Below the pieces are notes generated by a model. The model was not told where the DNA came from. It ran no database searches and saw only the letters and a program-made list of their open reading frames with translations. From Ascarosepion bandense (lineage: Eukaryota > Mollusca > Cephalopoda > Sepiida > Sepiidae): a stretch of DNA of 64,000 nucleotides. A program made the translations under genes and the position numbers. The stretch is from assembly GCA_037127315.1 (NCBI GenBank), contig JBBBDQ010000913.1:3429501-3493500 (forward strand), read 5' to 3'. Shown here one piece after another: positions 1 through 9,377 of the stretch (positions within the stretch are counted from its first letter, which is position 1; each line of letters starts with the position of its first letter).

Positions 1-396
1 TTACACATCTAATTCGTTTTTTAAGGTGGTGGGGGCGAATTTACGGTTGAAGTTTCTCTATTTTAAATTAAAGAAGAAAAAACTCAGGAAATTAAAATTG
101 GTTGAAAAAAAAAACTGACAGAATTTTTTTTTTCCGAAATCCTTTTTCCTCTGAAAGAAAAAACAGGAAAACGTGTATTTAGAAGTAAAATGATCATCAA
201 ATGCTAAAATTAAACAACGCAGATAATTTTTAAGTAGAAACAAGAATCAGCAAAATAAAACTAAGATATTTTCATAGAAGCGTGTTAGATTATTATATCC
301 TCCATGTAGTTTTGTGCAAAGTCATTTCTGTTATTGACTGTAGCTCATCTAGTAATAACGTTTATATATTAATACGACGACGAGAAAATTTACTCC

Positions 397-399
<3 letters not shown>
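1..399. other. AT-rich stretch, nothing recognised
   Basis: Long A and T runs with no convincing coding frame, RNA motif or repeat end. The short open frames here are Phe/Lys-rich translations of A/T runs and are not supported as genes. Confidence 0.5.

Positions 400-486
<87 letters not shown>
400..486. repeat. (CA)n then (TA)n compound microsatellite
   Basis: About 22 CA units run directly into about 20 TA units. The same CA/TA compound architecture recurs at 35990-36054 and 43027-43103. It abuts the left end of a Tc1-type MITE. Confidence 0.95.
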
Positions 487-487
<1 letters not shown>

Positions 488-489
488 GC

Positions 490-868
490 GATCGTCCATA
501 ATTATTAGGTCACCCCAGTTTTTTTTTAAAGAAATGATGCATTTATTGCGAACTGGATAATTCTAAATGAAAAAAGAATGGTTCTTTTGTTATTATTATT
601 TTGCAAAATTTTACAAGCCAAGGAAGCAAAAATGAACTCGTCCGAATCACGCTAAATTTCCTTCATTCTTTCATTGATGAAACTGTAATACATGTAAATA
701 TTAAATATTTACAAATTTACTTGATGCACATGTTATTGCGCAATATTAACAAAAGAACCCTTCTCTTTTCATTTACAATCGTTAATTTGGCAATAAATAC
801 TAAAAAATAGGATGAAATACATCATTTTTAAAACACTGGAGTGACCTAATAATTATGGTCAGAAGTGT
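490..868. mobile_element. Tc1/mariner-like MITE with terminal inverted repeats
   Basis: The left end reads CCATAATTATTAGGTCACCC and the right end carries its reverse complement (GTGACCTAATAATTATGG at about 842-859). Both are followed inward by related A/T-rich subterminal sequence, including matching GGATAATTCTAAATG-type motifs. The interior (about 600-780) has no transposase I can recognise. The same termini occur at 23663 and 23861-24214, where a piece of Tc1 transposase survives, so this copy is a deletion derivative of that family. Exact ends and target duplication are not certain. Confidence 0.7.
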
Positions 869-1095
869 CATCATGACCTGACTTTCTACTGGTGCATTGA
901 CACAAACCCTCCAAAAATATCACCTTAAATTCTCTGGATATTGTAAAAATGTGTTGCTTTTAAATTTCTATATATAATGATTCTTAACAAAAAATAATTC
1001 ACTACTTGACGAGGTGCTAATAATATAGTACAGAAATAAACGGCTCTTGTATTAAAGTTAAGAATGTTTTTCTTATGAACATATAATAAAAATAT

Positions 1096-1137
<42 letters not shown>

Positions 1138-1462
1138 CATTTGTAAACGAGTTATTACGCGACCTAGGTTTTTACTATGAGTGGTGTCTTCAGGCGATTT
1201 GCAATAACTGATTTTACCGTTTACCGTTTTTTTAAAGAACGCTCACGTAACAGTGTTTTGTTTGAACGCTCACGTGGCAGGGAATTTTTGAACGCGCAAT
1301 TTTTAAAATTTCAAGGAATTATGGTGTTTTCATCCATGTTTGTATGAACCTAAGAGATATTTTTTTGTATGGTTACACTTAGTCATAATTTCCGTCTTTT
1401 CATTGAATAGTTCACTTTTGTTTGGGAATAGCATAATCTCTACCTTTTCTTCTTGGCAAAGT
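869..1462. other. AT-rich unassigned stretch with a (TA)n tract
   Basis: A (TA)n run lies at about 1101-1136. Two short near-repeats containing GAACGCTCACGT occur at about 1238 and 1265. I recognise no gene or transposon end. Confidence 0.5.
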
Positions 1463-1509
<47 letters not shown>

Positions 1510-1526
1510 GTGTGTGTGTGTGTGTA
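1463..1526. repeat. (TA)n-(GT)n microsatellite
   Basis: About 21 TA units followed by about 9 GT units. Tyr/Ile-rich and Thr/His-rich open frames on both strands here are products of the dinucleotide run. Confidence 0.95.
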
Positions 1527-1700
1527 TTTTGGCAGCATTTTTTCATTAATGCAGGTTTCATTGAATAATATAGACAAGTTTTGTCTATTAATTTTGTGTA
1601 GGATCCGTTCATACCGTCTGATATACTTGATGGTGATATCGTTGAAAGACAACAAAAAATCGCAGTAATTGTTGATTTTTTTATCGGGTCTAAGCTTTCG

Positions 1701-1766
1701 GCTCACATAAGCCATTATCATTTACTGTGTGTTAATATTTACTCTTTGATAATGGCTTATGTGAGC
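1701..1766. other. Perfect 20-bp inverted repeat (hairpin)
   Basis: Arm 1701-1720 (GCTCACATAAGCCATTATCA) is exactly complementary to 1747-1766, with a 26-nt AT-rich loop. The arms are non-repetitive, so this is not a microsatellite artefact. It could be a small hairpin RNA precursor, a fold-back scar or the core of a MITE. No promoter evidence is visible. Confidence 0.75.
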
Positions 1767-2381
1767 TGCTCAGTCATTTCAGGGACTAGCACTCTTTTTG
1801 CAATCAGCAGAAAATGGTCGCTGATGTGCGGTTCATCATGTCTGTGTCAATATCCATCCTGACTACGCGTGAATAAATACTGATTTCTATATGCCAGCGA
1901 CCTTGATTTTATTTAGTTCCCCAGTTATTATTTTCCAGTTACCACAAATTTGGGATCCTATCTTCTTATCAGTGGGAAATAATCCGAAACATTCCTTCAT
2001 AATTCTTTGTTTTTTCCATTACATTCTATTTTATTGTTCTGAGCTCCACATAGGTTCGCCACCAACAGGCTCAAAATCAAGACTTATTGAAAAAGTGTGT
2101 TCTGAAAATTTAACTGATATCAAAATATTTGCTCGTAGGCAGTAGTAACGGTTGCATATATTCAAAATCATTTTTAATAAGAGTTAAAAGTCGTAATGCA
2201 ACAGAAAAAAAAACCTAGACTGGTTAAAGATTATACTCATTATTAAGTGTTTCTCACGAAAATCTTTATGCAAGAAAAAGGTTCGGATAATTTCAGTTTT
2301 ACGCTCTCACACCATGATTGAGAACTCTGGAAGAATGGTAGACTTTGACAAACAGTAGTTACTCTGGCATTTACGCATCGC
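1767..2381. other. Unassigned stretch
   Basis: No coding similarity or repeat relationship to the rest of the window was noticed. The 84-codon open frame near 1891-2145 has no motif I recognise. Confidence 0.4.
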
Positions 2382-2572
2382 TCATTCAGTAATGGATTAG
2401 AGCACTCTGGCTATTGGGCGGGTATAATGACAATATACGCCCATAGCCCAGAAGTAGAATCGCCGACTGACGCCAATTCGGCCGGGTTTCAATCCTTGGG
2501 TTAAAAGCAATTGGAGTCTAACCGTATGGATGAGCTGCGAAACAGTTCTGTCTGTGGATAACTATATATATG
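2382..2572 (+). mobile_element. SINE-H copy 1 (tRNA-like SINE with broken ribozyme)
   Basis: Aligns by eye along its length with the minus-strand copy at 29741-29960. Shared are the entry region (CATTCAGTAA...TTAGAGCACTCTGGCTATTG), a hairpin-forming GGGTATAATGACAATATACG segment, a tRNA-like A-box region (TAGCCCAGAAGTAGAATCGC), a B-box-like GGGTTTCAATCC, and the ribozyme-like 3' end running into (TA)n. The 3' ribozyme has lost half of stem II, so this copy should not self-cleave. Internal pol III promoter boxes imply RNA polymerase III transcription, by family logic. Confidence 0.65.
2516..2561 (+). ncRNA. Decayed hammerhead ribozyme (stem II deletion)
   Basis: After GTCTAACCGTA comes TGGATGAGCTG then CGAAACAGTTCTGTC. 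Compared with 29739-29797, the core CTGATGA has become TGGATGA, and 7-8 nt that would form the loop and returning strand of stem II are missing. The GAAAC strand, the stem III palindrome-like ACAG..CTGT and a pairing stem I (CCGTA with TGTGG) remain. Best read as an inactive fossil. Confidence 0.5.
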
Positions 2573-3054
2573 TAATCATATCGCCCCAGGCAAGATATTT
2601 TATTGCCACTGTTTTGCAGAGGGTTACATTGGAGGAAAGTTATGAGAAAGAGTGACAGTATATATGGGGTGTCAGGAAGTGGGTAAGAGAAGGATGAGAA
2701 TATTGATGAGAGTGGGGTGGACGGAGAAAAGAGCATGAGAGAAAGTTATGAGAAAGAGTGACAGGTTATAGGGGGTGTCAGGAAGTGGGTAAGAGAAGGA
2801 TGAGAATACAGATGTGAGTGGAGTGGACGGAGAAAGGAGCATGAGAGAAAGTTATGAGAAAGAGTGACAGGTTATAGGGGGTGTCAGGAAGTGGGTAAGA
2901 GAAGGATGAGAATACAGATGAGAGTGGGGTGGACGGAGAAAAGAGCATGAGAGAAAGTTATGAAAAAGAGTGACAGGTTATAGGGGGTGTCAGGAAGTGG
3001 GTAAGAGAAGGATGAGAATACTGATGAGAGTGAGGTGGACGGAGAAAAGAGCAT

Positions 3055-3089
<35 letters not shown>

Positions 3090-3180
3090 GATGCAGTTTA
3101 GTGAGATAGAAGATGGCTATTGACTTTAAATTTAACTTCTTGGAGATTATAGCTGTTGGGAAAGCAAGTAAATGCAATTT
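2573..3180 (-). mobile_element. LINE-A 3' end fragment, minus strand, with tandem repeats
   Basis: Reading the minus strand, the element ends at about 2573 with the LINE-A tail (the 'gtggcagt...ccttgc(t)gggg(t)ga' type sequence seen at 3700-3765, 51650-51700 and 60835-60880). Upstream on that strand is the end of the reverse transcriptase frame (residues like YNL...FK) near 3120-3180. Between them lies a four-unit 106-bp tandem array. It is a 5'-truncated, non-functional copy. It faces the plus-strand LINE-A fragment at 3225-3770 head to head. Confidence 0.7.
2635..3059. repeat. 106-bp tandem repeat, 4 units, in LINE-A 3' region
   Basis: The marker GAAAGTTATGA(G/A)AAAGAG begins at 2635, 2741, 2847 and 2953, an exact 106-bp spacing. 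Units differ by a few substitutions. A single related unit is present in another LINE-A tail at about 51950-52055, so the array expanded locally after or during insertion. The last unit runs into a short (GA)n. Confidence 0.9.
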
Positions 3181-3224
3181 ACTTTATGAATTTCCTGTCG
3201 TTATGGATTTAATAAAGGAGGAGA

Positions 3225-3770
3225 AACATCTTAACAGAATTATCGATACCGACTTGGCAGCTCAGCTGTAGTCGCTCTCTCACCAGGGTGACGTAGCTTT
3301 CCTGTGCCTCTTCTATAAATATTTTCACGGCTTCTGCTCCAATGAACTTAGATCACTGGTGCCCCCTAGGTATAAATTTACTCGAGCTACTAGATTAGCA
3401 ACTAGGTCCCAACCTTTTACAGCGAAACCGATAACATGTAACCGCAATTCCTACTCCAACAGCTTCTTTTCTCGCACTTCCTGCCTGTGGAATTCCCTTC
3501 CATATATTTGCTTCCCCGACAGCTACAATCTCCAGGAATTTAAATGTAAGGTCAATAAACATCTATCACACAAACTCGCATCCTTTCTCTCAAGCTCTTT
3601 TTTATCTACTCCACCCACATCCTCGATATCCTCATGCGTCTATTATCCTCCTCCTGACACCCCCTATAACCTAACCCTCTTTCTCATCCCTTTCCCAATG
3701 TAACCCCATGCACAACAGTGGCAGTAGAATGTCCTGATTGGGGTGAGATGATTAAAAAGAATACAAAATC
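3225..3770 (+). pseudogene. LINE-A reverse transcriptase C-terminus and 3' tail
   Basis: Conceptual translation gives the family's C-terminal signature with a stop: IDTDLAAQL*, then LSHQGDVAFLCLFYKYFHGF, SNELRSLVPP, TRATRLATRSQ, FFSRTSCLWNSLP, and SYNLQEFKCKVNKHL. The same order appears at 4780, 51449, 53096 and 61054. This is the C-terminal region of a Jockey/CR1-clade-like non-LTR retrotransposon ORF2. It acts in target-primed reverse transcription in intact elements. The tail at about 3700-3765 ends in the conserved 3' motif and an A-rich end. Strongly 5'-truncated. Confidence 0.8.
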
Positions 3771-4022
3771 TTAAGATTATTTTAAATCCAGTACTCAAGT
3801 GGATGGAGGTTTTGGAAATGTTGGAAGCGAAAAGGGCATTAATACTGAGCATCAGAAAGAGACAGCTAAAGTTCCTGGGACATTCAAGGAGGAAGGGCCT
3901 AAGCAGGTGGATGACAGAACCAGGGTTGCGTGGTGTAACAGAAGAAGGCCTGCTAAGATCCACCAGGGATAAAGAGACGTGACAAGCCATGATCGCCTAC
4001 GTCCTGAAATGACAAGGCACAT
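3771..4022 (+). mobile_element. LINE-B 3' end fragment
   Basis: Contains the C-terminal frame of a second non-LTR family: sequence encoding RALILSIRKRQLKFLGH-type residues (about 3833-3886), then a diverged region ending in ETWQAMIAYVLK-type residues and a stop before the 3' end. The same end occurs at 15120-15185, 34341-34512, 41091-41245 and 41395-41512, and on the minus strand at 16795-17625. Internal deletions and frameshifts make it non-functional. Confidence 0.7.
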
Positions 4023-4407
4023 AGAATGTTATGGTGAAACACATTTATTCCTCAGACAATGGACTCTCCCTCCTATATTAATAAGAGTTAGTAGGAAGTT
4101 AACAGGAAGTTCTTGGGAAGTTCTTAGGGGTTCTTAGAAGTTCTAGAGAGTTTTTTAGAGTTCTATTGGAGTTCAGTAGAACTATTAGTTAGTTCCAGTT
4201 TGGACATAGTTAGACTAAGGCAGTTGATATTAGTCGGCAGTTAGACGAATACTAAGGAGTCAGCTTTCAGTGGGAGATTACCAAGATCCTAACATTTTGG
4301 GAGCGTTAAGTCGATTAGCAACTGACATAGCACGATTATAACTTTCAGTGCGAAAAACTACTCCACGACATAGAAGAAGAAGAAGAAGACTCAAGTGGGT
4401 ACAAATG
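4023..4407. other. Unassigned stretch with short AGTTCT-rich repeats
   Basis: About 4085-4200 is a degenerate run of AGTTCTT(A/G)G-like words. Nothing coding is recognised. Confidence 0.4.
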
Positions 4408-4722
4408 TGCAGTGTGGCCCGATGGATATCGAAGAGAAATGAGAAATCGGAGAGCCTTGTTCAAATTCCAGTTAAAATCGTTATATTTATTTATGCGCAG
4501 GTACCCTTGGGGAAGATATTAATCCATCTCTTCTCACTCCAGCTAGGGGTTGAATAGCAGGACAGATTTGATTTTATAGCTCTGGTCAGCAAACACTCTA
4601 CTGCAAAAAAAAAAACTTACTGCGGGAAAATCATTTTCCTAGTCACTCATGCGTCAAAATTGACATGATCATCCAAGCTTATATCAAGTATGGCACTTAA
4701 TCGAATGACTGACAGACTCGAG
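4408..4722 (+). mobile_element. SINE-1 copy (diverged)
   Basis: A diverged tRNA-like head (GTGTGGCCCGATGGATATCG, then a B-box-like TTCAAATTCC) is followed by the family body: 'GTACCCTTGG', 'TATTAATCC', 'AACTTACTGCGGGAAAATC', and the terminal 'TATGGCACTTAATCGA..TGAC'. Compared with 46447-46755 it carries many substitutions and an A-run at about 4605, so it is an old copy. Confidence 0.75.
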
Positions 4723-4779
4723 ACGTTAGTAAGAGTTTTTACTAAAATGTAATGACTGTTCTTTAATTAAAATACATTT

Positions 4780-5390
4780 AACCGTGGCTTCCCTCTGTCT
4801 CTTCTACAGATATTTTCATGGACTCTGCTCCGACGAACTTAGAACACTGGTGCCCCCTCCAAAAGAATTTACTCGAGCAACCATATTGGCAAAAAGGTCC
4901 CACTCTTTTTCAGTTAAACCTATCAAATGCAGCCGACAATTTTTCTCCATCAGCTTCTTATCACGCACTTCCCGCCTGTGGAACTCCCTTCCGTATACTT
5001 GCTTTCCTGGCGGCTACAACCTCCAGGAATTTTAATACAATGTCAATTTACATCTTTTATCCATTTGACTTTCCAGCCTTTCCCTCGTCCTTTCTACATC
5101 ACCCAGTGTATCTTGTTCTTTTCCTTTCTCTCTACTATCGCAACTGTCTTCACACCTGTGTTTCCATCCTTCTCTTGCCCTTTCTCTTTCACCCCCTGTA
5201 GCTGGTTCGCCTTTCTCTTCACTCTTTCTACATCACCCCGTGTATCTTGTTCTTTTCCTTTCTCTCTACTATCGCAACTGTCTTCACACCTGTGTTTCCA
5301 TCCTTCTCTTGCCCTTTCTCTTTCACCCCCTACAACTCGTTCTTTGTCTTCACTCTTCTCCTACCTTTTACTCTCTTATGTAGTATGTTA
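4780..5390 (+). pseudogene. LINE-A reverse transcriptase C-terminus with expanded 3' region
   Basis: Frame from 4784 encodes ASLCLFYRYFHGLCSDELRT, then LVPPPKEFTRATILAKRS, FFSISFLSRTSRLWNSLP, and GYNLQEF, the family's C-terminal signature. Past about 5040 the frame is lost and the 3' region is a C/T-rich tandem duplication. 5'-truncated and dead. Confidence 0.8.
5096..5363. repeat. 134-bp tandem duplication in LINE-A 3' region
   Basis: TCTTGTTCTTTTCCTTTCTC starts at 5111 and again at 5245. The intervening text (including ACTATCGCAACTGTCTTCAC) is repeated almost exactly. It is analogous in position, but not in sequence, to the 106-bp array at 2635. Confidence 0.85.
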
Positions 5391-6417
5391 TGGATAGAGT
5401 TTGGCTGGTCTCCCTGTCTGATTAATAATAGGAATAAAAATAGAGACATTATTGATAAAAAAAGAAAAACCCAAAACTCAATAATATCAACTACGATCAC
5501 GCCAAGAACGTGCTAACCGTGTTCGGAACATAAAACATACAGACTATTCTACAAACATACGTAACGCATATAATATCAATCTTCGATAATGGTTAAAAGT
5601 ATAGCCAAAAATGCTTGGATAAACAAAACATTGGGACAATTTTTTTATCATTTATGTCCCCTGTGCATCACATGGCGGTACCGCCTTGCTTGGGGTGAAA
5701 TTATTTTAAAAAAATTTATACACAAAAAATATATAAAATTAATACAAATATTTCAGGATTCCAAATCTAGTTCTTTTATTGTTCTCGTCCCTTAACCATG
5801 TTTTCCTTATAATTTTTCGAACCCAGTAACCATTCTGCGTGTTAGTGGCTTTGTCGCCTTGCTTGGCTGGCATGACTTTAAATAAATACAAAAAGAAACA
5901 CACAAAGTAGACGAAAATTAATACAAAAATCACAGGAACCCATATCCAATCTTTAACATGAAAGTTTGTAGCACTTTCTTCCTTCTAAAAACAGAAATTC
6001 TATGACAGTACATTTCTTTCTACATTTGTTCAAAAGGATAGTGATTTTGAAAGAGGATTATGGGCAGAAAAGAAGAACTTTAGCCCATAAATGTTCCTGT
6101 GTGTTTCAAGACAGGTAATTATATGTAAAACAATTCCCTAAGAATTATGGCTAAAACTTTTCAGATTAATATAGAACAGGTGTCACTTTTTAACCCACAC
6201 GCGTATTTTTCCGTATATGATTAAATGTGAATTATTTTTGTGTCTGTAAATTGAAAGCAATTCAGGTTTCAGAAAATCATGCACTTAAAAAGAATTTGGC
6301 GCAATACTATCTTAACTTACGTATTTGTACGATTTAATTTTTCAATTGATTTAACAAAACTAGATGTCACTTTGGAAAATTAGTATTTATTTTGTTTTAA
6401 GCCACGCTTTAAATATT
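5391..6417. other. Mostly unassigned; two LINE-like 3' tails
   Basis: About 5656-5716 (GCGGTACCGCCTTGCTTGGG, then an A/T-rich end) and 5838-5886 (GTCGCCTTGCTTGGCTGGCA) resemble the LINE-A terminal motif in plus orientation. Another similar tail lies at about 8317-8375. The remainder, 5890-6417, shows nothing I recognise. Confidence 0.45.
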
Positions 6418-7320
6418 AAGCAATAACCTTTCTTCTTTCTTCTCTTTCTTTCTTTCTTTCTTCTCTTTCTTTCTTTTCTTTTTTCTTTCCTTCTTTTTGT
6501 TGTTGTTTTCTATTTGCTTTTTTAGTTCACTTTTTCTTTCTTTTTCTTTCTTTTCCGTTCTTTCTTCTCGTTTTCTTTCTTTTTTCTCTTTCTCTTTTCT
6601 CTTCACATTTTCTTTCTTTCATTCTTTTTTATTCTCTATTTCCTTTTTCGCTTTTTCTTTCTTTTCTTTTTTCTTTCCTTCTTTTTGTTGTTGTTTTCTA
6701 TTTGCTTTTTTACTTCACATTTTTTTCTTTTTCTTCCGTTCTTTTTTCTCGTTTTCTTTCTTTTTTCTCTTTCTCTGTTTTCTTCACTTTTCTTTCTTTC
6801 ATTTTTTTATTCTCTATTTCCTTTTTCACTTTTTCTTTTATTTTTTTTTCATTCTTTCTTGTCATATTCTTTCTTTTCTATGTTATTTTTTCCTGTTGTC
6901 TTTTTTCTTTTCATTTTTCTTTTTTCTTGTCATTTTCTTTGTTTTTCTTTCTTCACTTTTTCTTTGTTTCTTTTTGCTTTTTCATTTTCTTTCTTCGCCT
7001 TTTTCTTTTTTTATTTTCTTACTTCTTTTTTCTTTCGTTAATTCTTACTTTTTCTTCTCTATTTCTTTTTTCCTATTTCCTTTTTTCTTCTTTATTTTCT
7101 TTTCTTCCGCTTTTCTTTCTTTTTTGCATCCTTTTCTTTCTTTTTTACATCCTTCTTTCTTCCTTTCTTCCTTCACAATTTTTTGTTTCTTTCTTTCTGC
7201 TTTATTTCCTTTTTCTTTCTTTCTTCCCATTTTTCTTTCTTCGCTTTTTTCTTTATTCAGTTATTTATTGCTTTCTTTTTTCTTCACTATTTCCTTTTTT
7301 ACTTTTCTTGTGTCAGTTAT
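6418..7320. repeat. (TTTC)n-rich polypyrimidine tract
   Basis: About 900 bp of nearly pure pyrimidine on the plus strand, built from degenerate TTTC/TTC words. It includes an internal duplication (TTTTTGTTGTTGTTTTCTAT at about 6495 and again about 6685). The long Phe/Ser-rich open frames on the plus strand (up to 283 codons) and Lys/Glu-rich frames on the minus strand follow from composition, not coding. Confidence 0.9.
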
Positions 7321-7341
7321 AGTAAGCTGGGTATCGTTCAT

Positions 7342-8223
7342 TTTTTAAAGCAATATTGCCTGTTTTATTTCCATCTGCCATTTTGATATGATTTTAAAGC
7401 AATATTGCCTGTTTTATTTCCATCTGCCATTTTGATATGATTTTAAAGCAATATTGCCTATTTTATTTCCATCTGCCATTTTGATATGATTTTAAAGCAA
7501 TATTGCCTATTTTATTTCCATCTGCCATTTTGATATGATTTTAAAGCAATATTGCCTATTTTATTTCCATCTGCCATTTTGATATGATTTTAAAGCAATA
7601 TTGCCTGTTTTATTTCCATCTGCCATTTTGATATGATTTTAAAGCAATATTGCCTGTTTTATTTCCATCTGCCATTTTGATATGATTTTAAAGCAATATT
7701 GCCTGTTTTATTTCCATCTGCCTTTTTGATATGATTTTAAAGCAATATTGCCTGTTTTATTTCCATCTGCCATTTTGATATGATTTTAAAGCAATATTGC
7801 CTGTTTTATTTCCATCTGCCATTTTGATATGATTTTAAAGCAATATTGCCTGTTTTATTTCCATCTGCCATTTTGATATGATTTTAAAGCAATATTGCCT
7901 GTTTTATTTCCATCTGCCATTTTGATATGATTTTAAAGCAATATTGCCTGTTTTATTTCCATCTGCCATTTTGATATGATTTTAAAGCAATATTGCCTGT
8001 TTTAATTCCATCTGCCATTTTGATATGATTTTAAAGCAATATTGCCTGTTTTATTCCCATCTGCCTTTTTGATATGATTTTAAAGCAATATTGCCTGTTT
8101 TATTTCCATCTGCCTTTTTGATATGATTTTAAAGCAATATTGCCTGTTTTATTTCCATCTGCCATTTTGATATGATTTTAAAGCAATATTGCCTGTTTTA
8201 TTTCCATCTGCCATTTTGATATG
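7342..8223. repeat. 49-bp satellite array, 18 units
   Basis: A unit starting ATTTTAAAGCAATATTGCCT recurs every 49 bp (starts at 7391, 7440, 7489 ... 8175), giving 18 units. Copies are nearly identical. Variants such as CCTATTTT (about 7440-7560) or CTGCCTTTTTG are shared by neighbouring or nearby units, which points to local homogenisation. It follows the polypyrimidine tract directly and ends abruptly at 8223. No spacers, so it is not a CRISPR-like array. Confidence 0.97.
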
Positions 8224-8394
8224 ATTTTCAAGATTAAAAACATTATCGAAAGAAATTTAGATCCGTCAGTACTAAACATGCGTGGTGGCTCCACAATCAA
8301 TGTAATTTTTTTTTTTTTTTTTGCGTGTTAGTAACTTTGTCTCCTTGCTTGGCTGACATGATTTTATTGTTTCGCCCTGTTCGCTTATAGAACA

Positions 8395-8783
8395 CTAGCA
8401 GTATAGCCCGGCGTTGCTCGGGTGTAATGAAAGCTTTAAAACTAATTCATGGTCCTGGAGCTCAGACTCTTTGGACGTTGGCACGAAAGACTAAAAAGCA
8501 ATAGTTCTTTCCAGTTAAAGCGAAACCGTAGACTGAAAGAAAAATGAATGGATGTAAGTCAATTTTTGATTTCCTTGTATAGATATCAAATAAGTTTTTT
8601 TCGTCCTAAAGTGACTTTTGAAGGCTAAATAAGTCCTCTGAGTAAATGGTACCATGGCTGAAACTAAGAAATACAATTATACCTACTTAGAGCCAAATCT
8701 GAAGCAAAAACTAAAATAAAAGGGCTGAAAAAGAATACAGACATACAGGCAGATAAACAGACACACACACACAATCATCTTGC

Positions 8784-8838
<55 letters not shown>

Positions 8839-9052
8839 CAGTATAGAACGGCGTTGCTCGGGTGTAATGAAAGCTTTAAAACTAATCCATACTCCTGGAG
8901 CTCAGACTCTTTGGACGTTGGCACGAAAGACTAAAAAGCAATATTTGCTACCTCGACACAAAACCTAGCTAAGAACACTCGCAGACGCTTATAGTACAAC
9001 TGTGTAAATTTTCAAGAAAATCGGTTCAGCCGTTTCGTAGTCTATAGGTAAC

Positions 9053-9101
<49 letters not shown>

Positions 9102-9127
9102 AAGTTCCATTTAAAAATAAGTTTAGA
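8395..9127 (-). mobile_element. Rearranged double Helitron (non-autonomous)
   Basis: Two partial copies of one family lie head to tail on the minus strand. Each starts on the plus strand at the element's 3' end (CTAGCAGTATAGCCC... at 8395; TTAGCAGTATAGAACGGCG at about 8835). The first stops at the internal (TA)n tract. The second lacks the middle (it jumps from the AAAAAGCAATA region to CTACCTCGACAC) and continues through (CA)n to the 5' end, AAGTTTAGA, near 9127. The 3' hairpin CCCGAGCAACGCCGGG (minus strand) near CTAG-T and the TC 5' end are Helitron hallmarks. No Rep/helicase is encoded. Confidence 0.75.
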
Positions 9128-9255
9128 TTTTTAATGGAATTGGTATCTAGTCCAATAGAAAAGAGAAATAAAAGTCAATGATCTGAAATATGTCCCACAT
9201 TTTTTATGATAAAGAGATTTCTTTTATTTCTGCACTCGGTACTTTGATATCCAGG

Positions 9256-9377
9256 GCCTTACGGCCATATCACGTTGAATACACCGGTTCTTGGACGATC
9301 ACCGAAGTTAAGCAACGTTGAGCCTGGTCAGTACTTAGATGGGTGACCGCTTGGGAATACCAGGTGCTGTAAGCCTT
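9256..9377 (+). pseudogene. 5S rRNA-derived SINE head
   Basis: About 122 nt long, close to the roughly 120 nt of 5S rRNA. It opens GCCTTACGGCCATATCAC and closes GGTGCTGTAAGCCTT, so the terminal helix can pair with one mismatch. Box A-like GAAGTTAAGCAACGTTGAGC, intermediate element-like TTAGATGGGTGACC and box C-like GGGAATACCAGGTGCTG are in order. The middle is diverged (ACACCGGTTCTTGGACGATC). Because a tRNA-like SINE head follows at once, I treat it as a SINE module rather than a 5S gene. Confidence 0.85.

Noticed and set aside
282..560. Frames with Thr-His or Tyr-Ile runs here and at other CA/TA tracts
   Set aside because: Dinucleotide microsatellites read as codons; no flanking coding signal.
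6497..7386. Long Phe/Ser-rich open frames (up to 283 codons) on the plus strand
   Set aside because: They translate a degenerate TTTC tract. Stops are rare in such sequence by composition, all frames are open, and no domain is present.
7342..8223. Regular repeats as a CRISPR array
   Set aside because: Units are contiguous with no variable spacers, no cas genes are present, and the context is eukaryotic. The same applies to 26623-28930.
9256..9377. A functional 5S rRNA gene
   Set aside because: The sequence is diverged in the middle, has a mismatch in the terminal helix and is followed directly by a SINE head. The same junction recurs elsewhere, so it is a SINE module.
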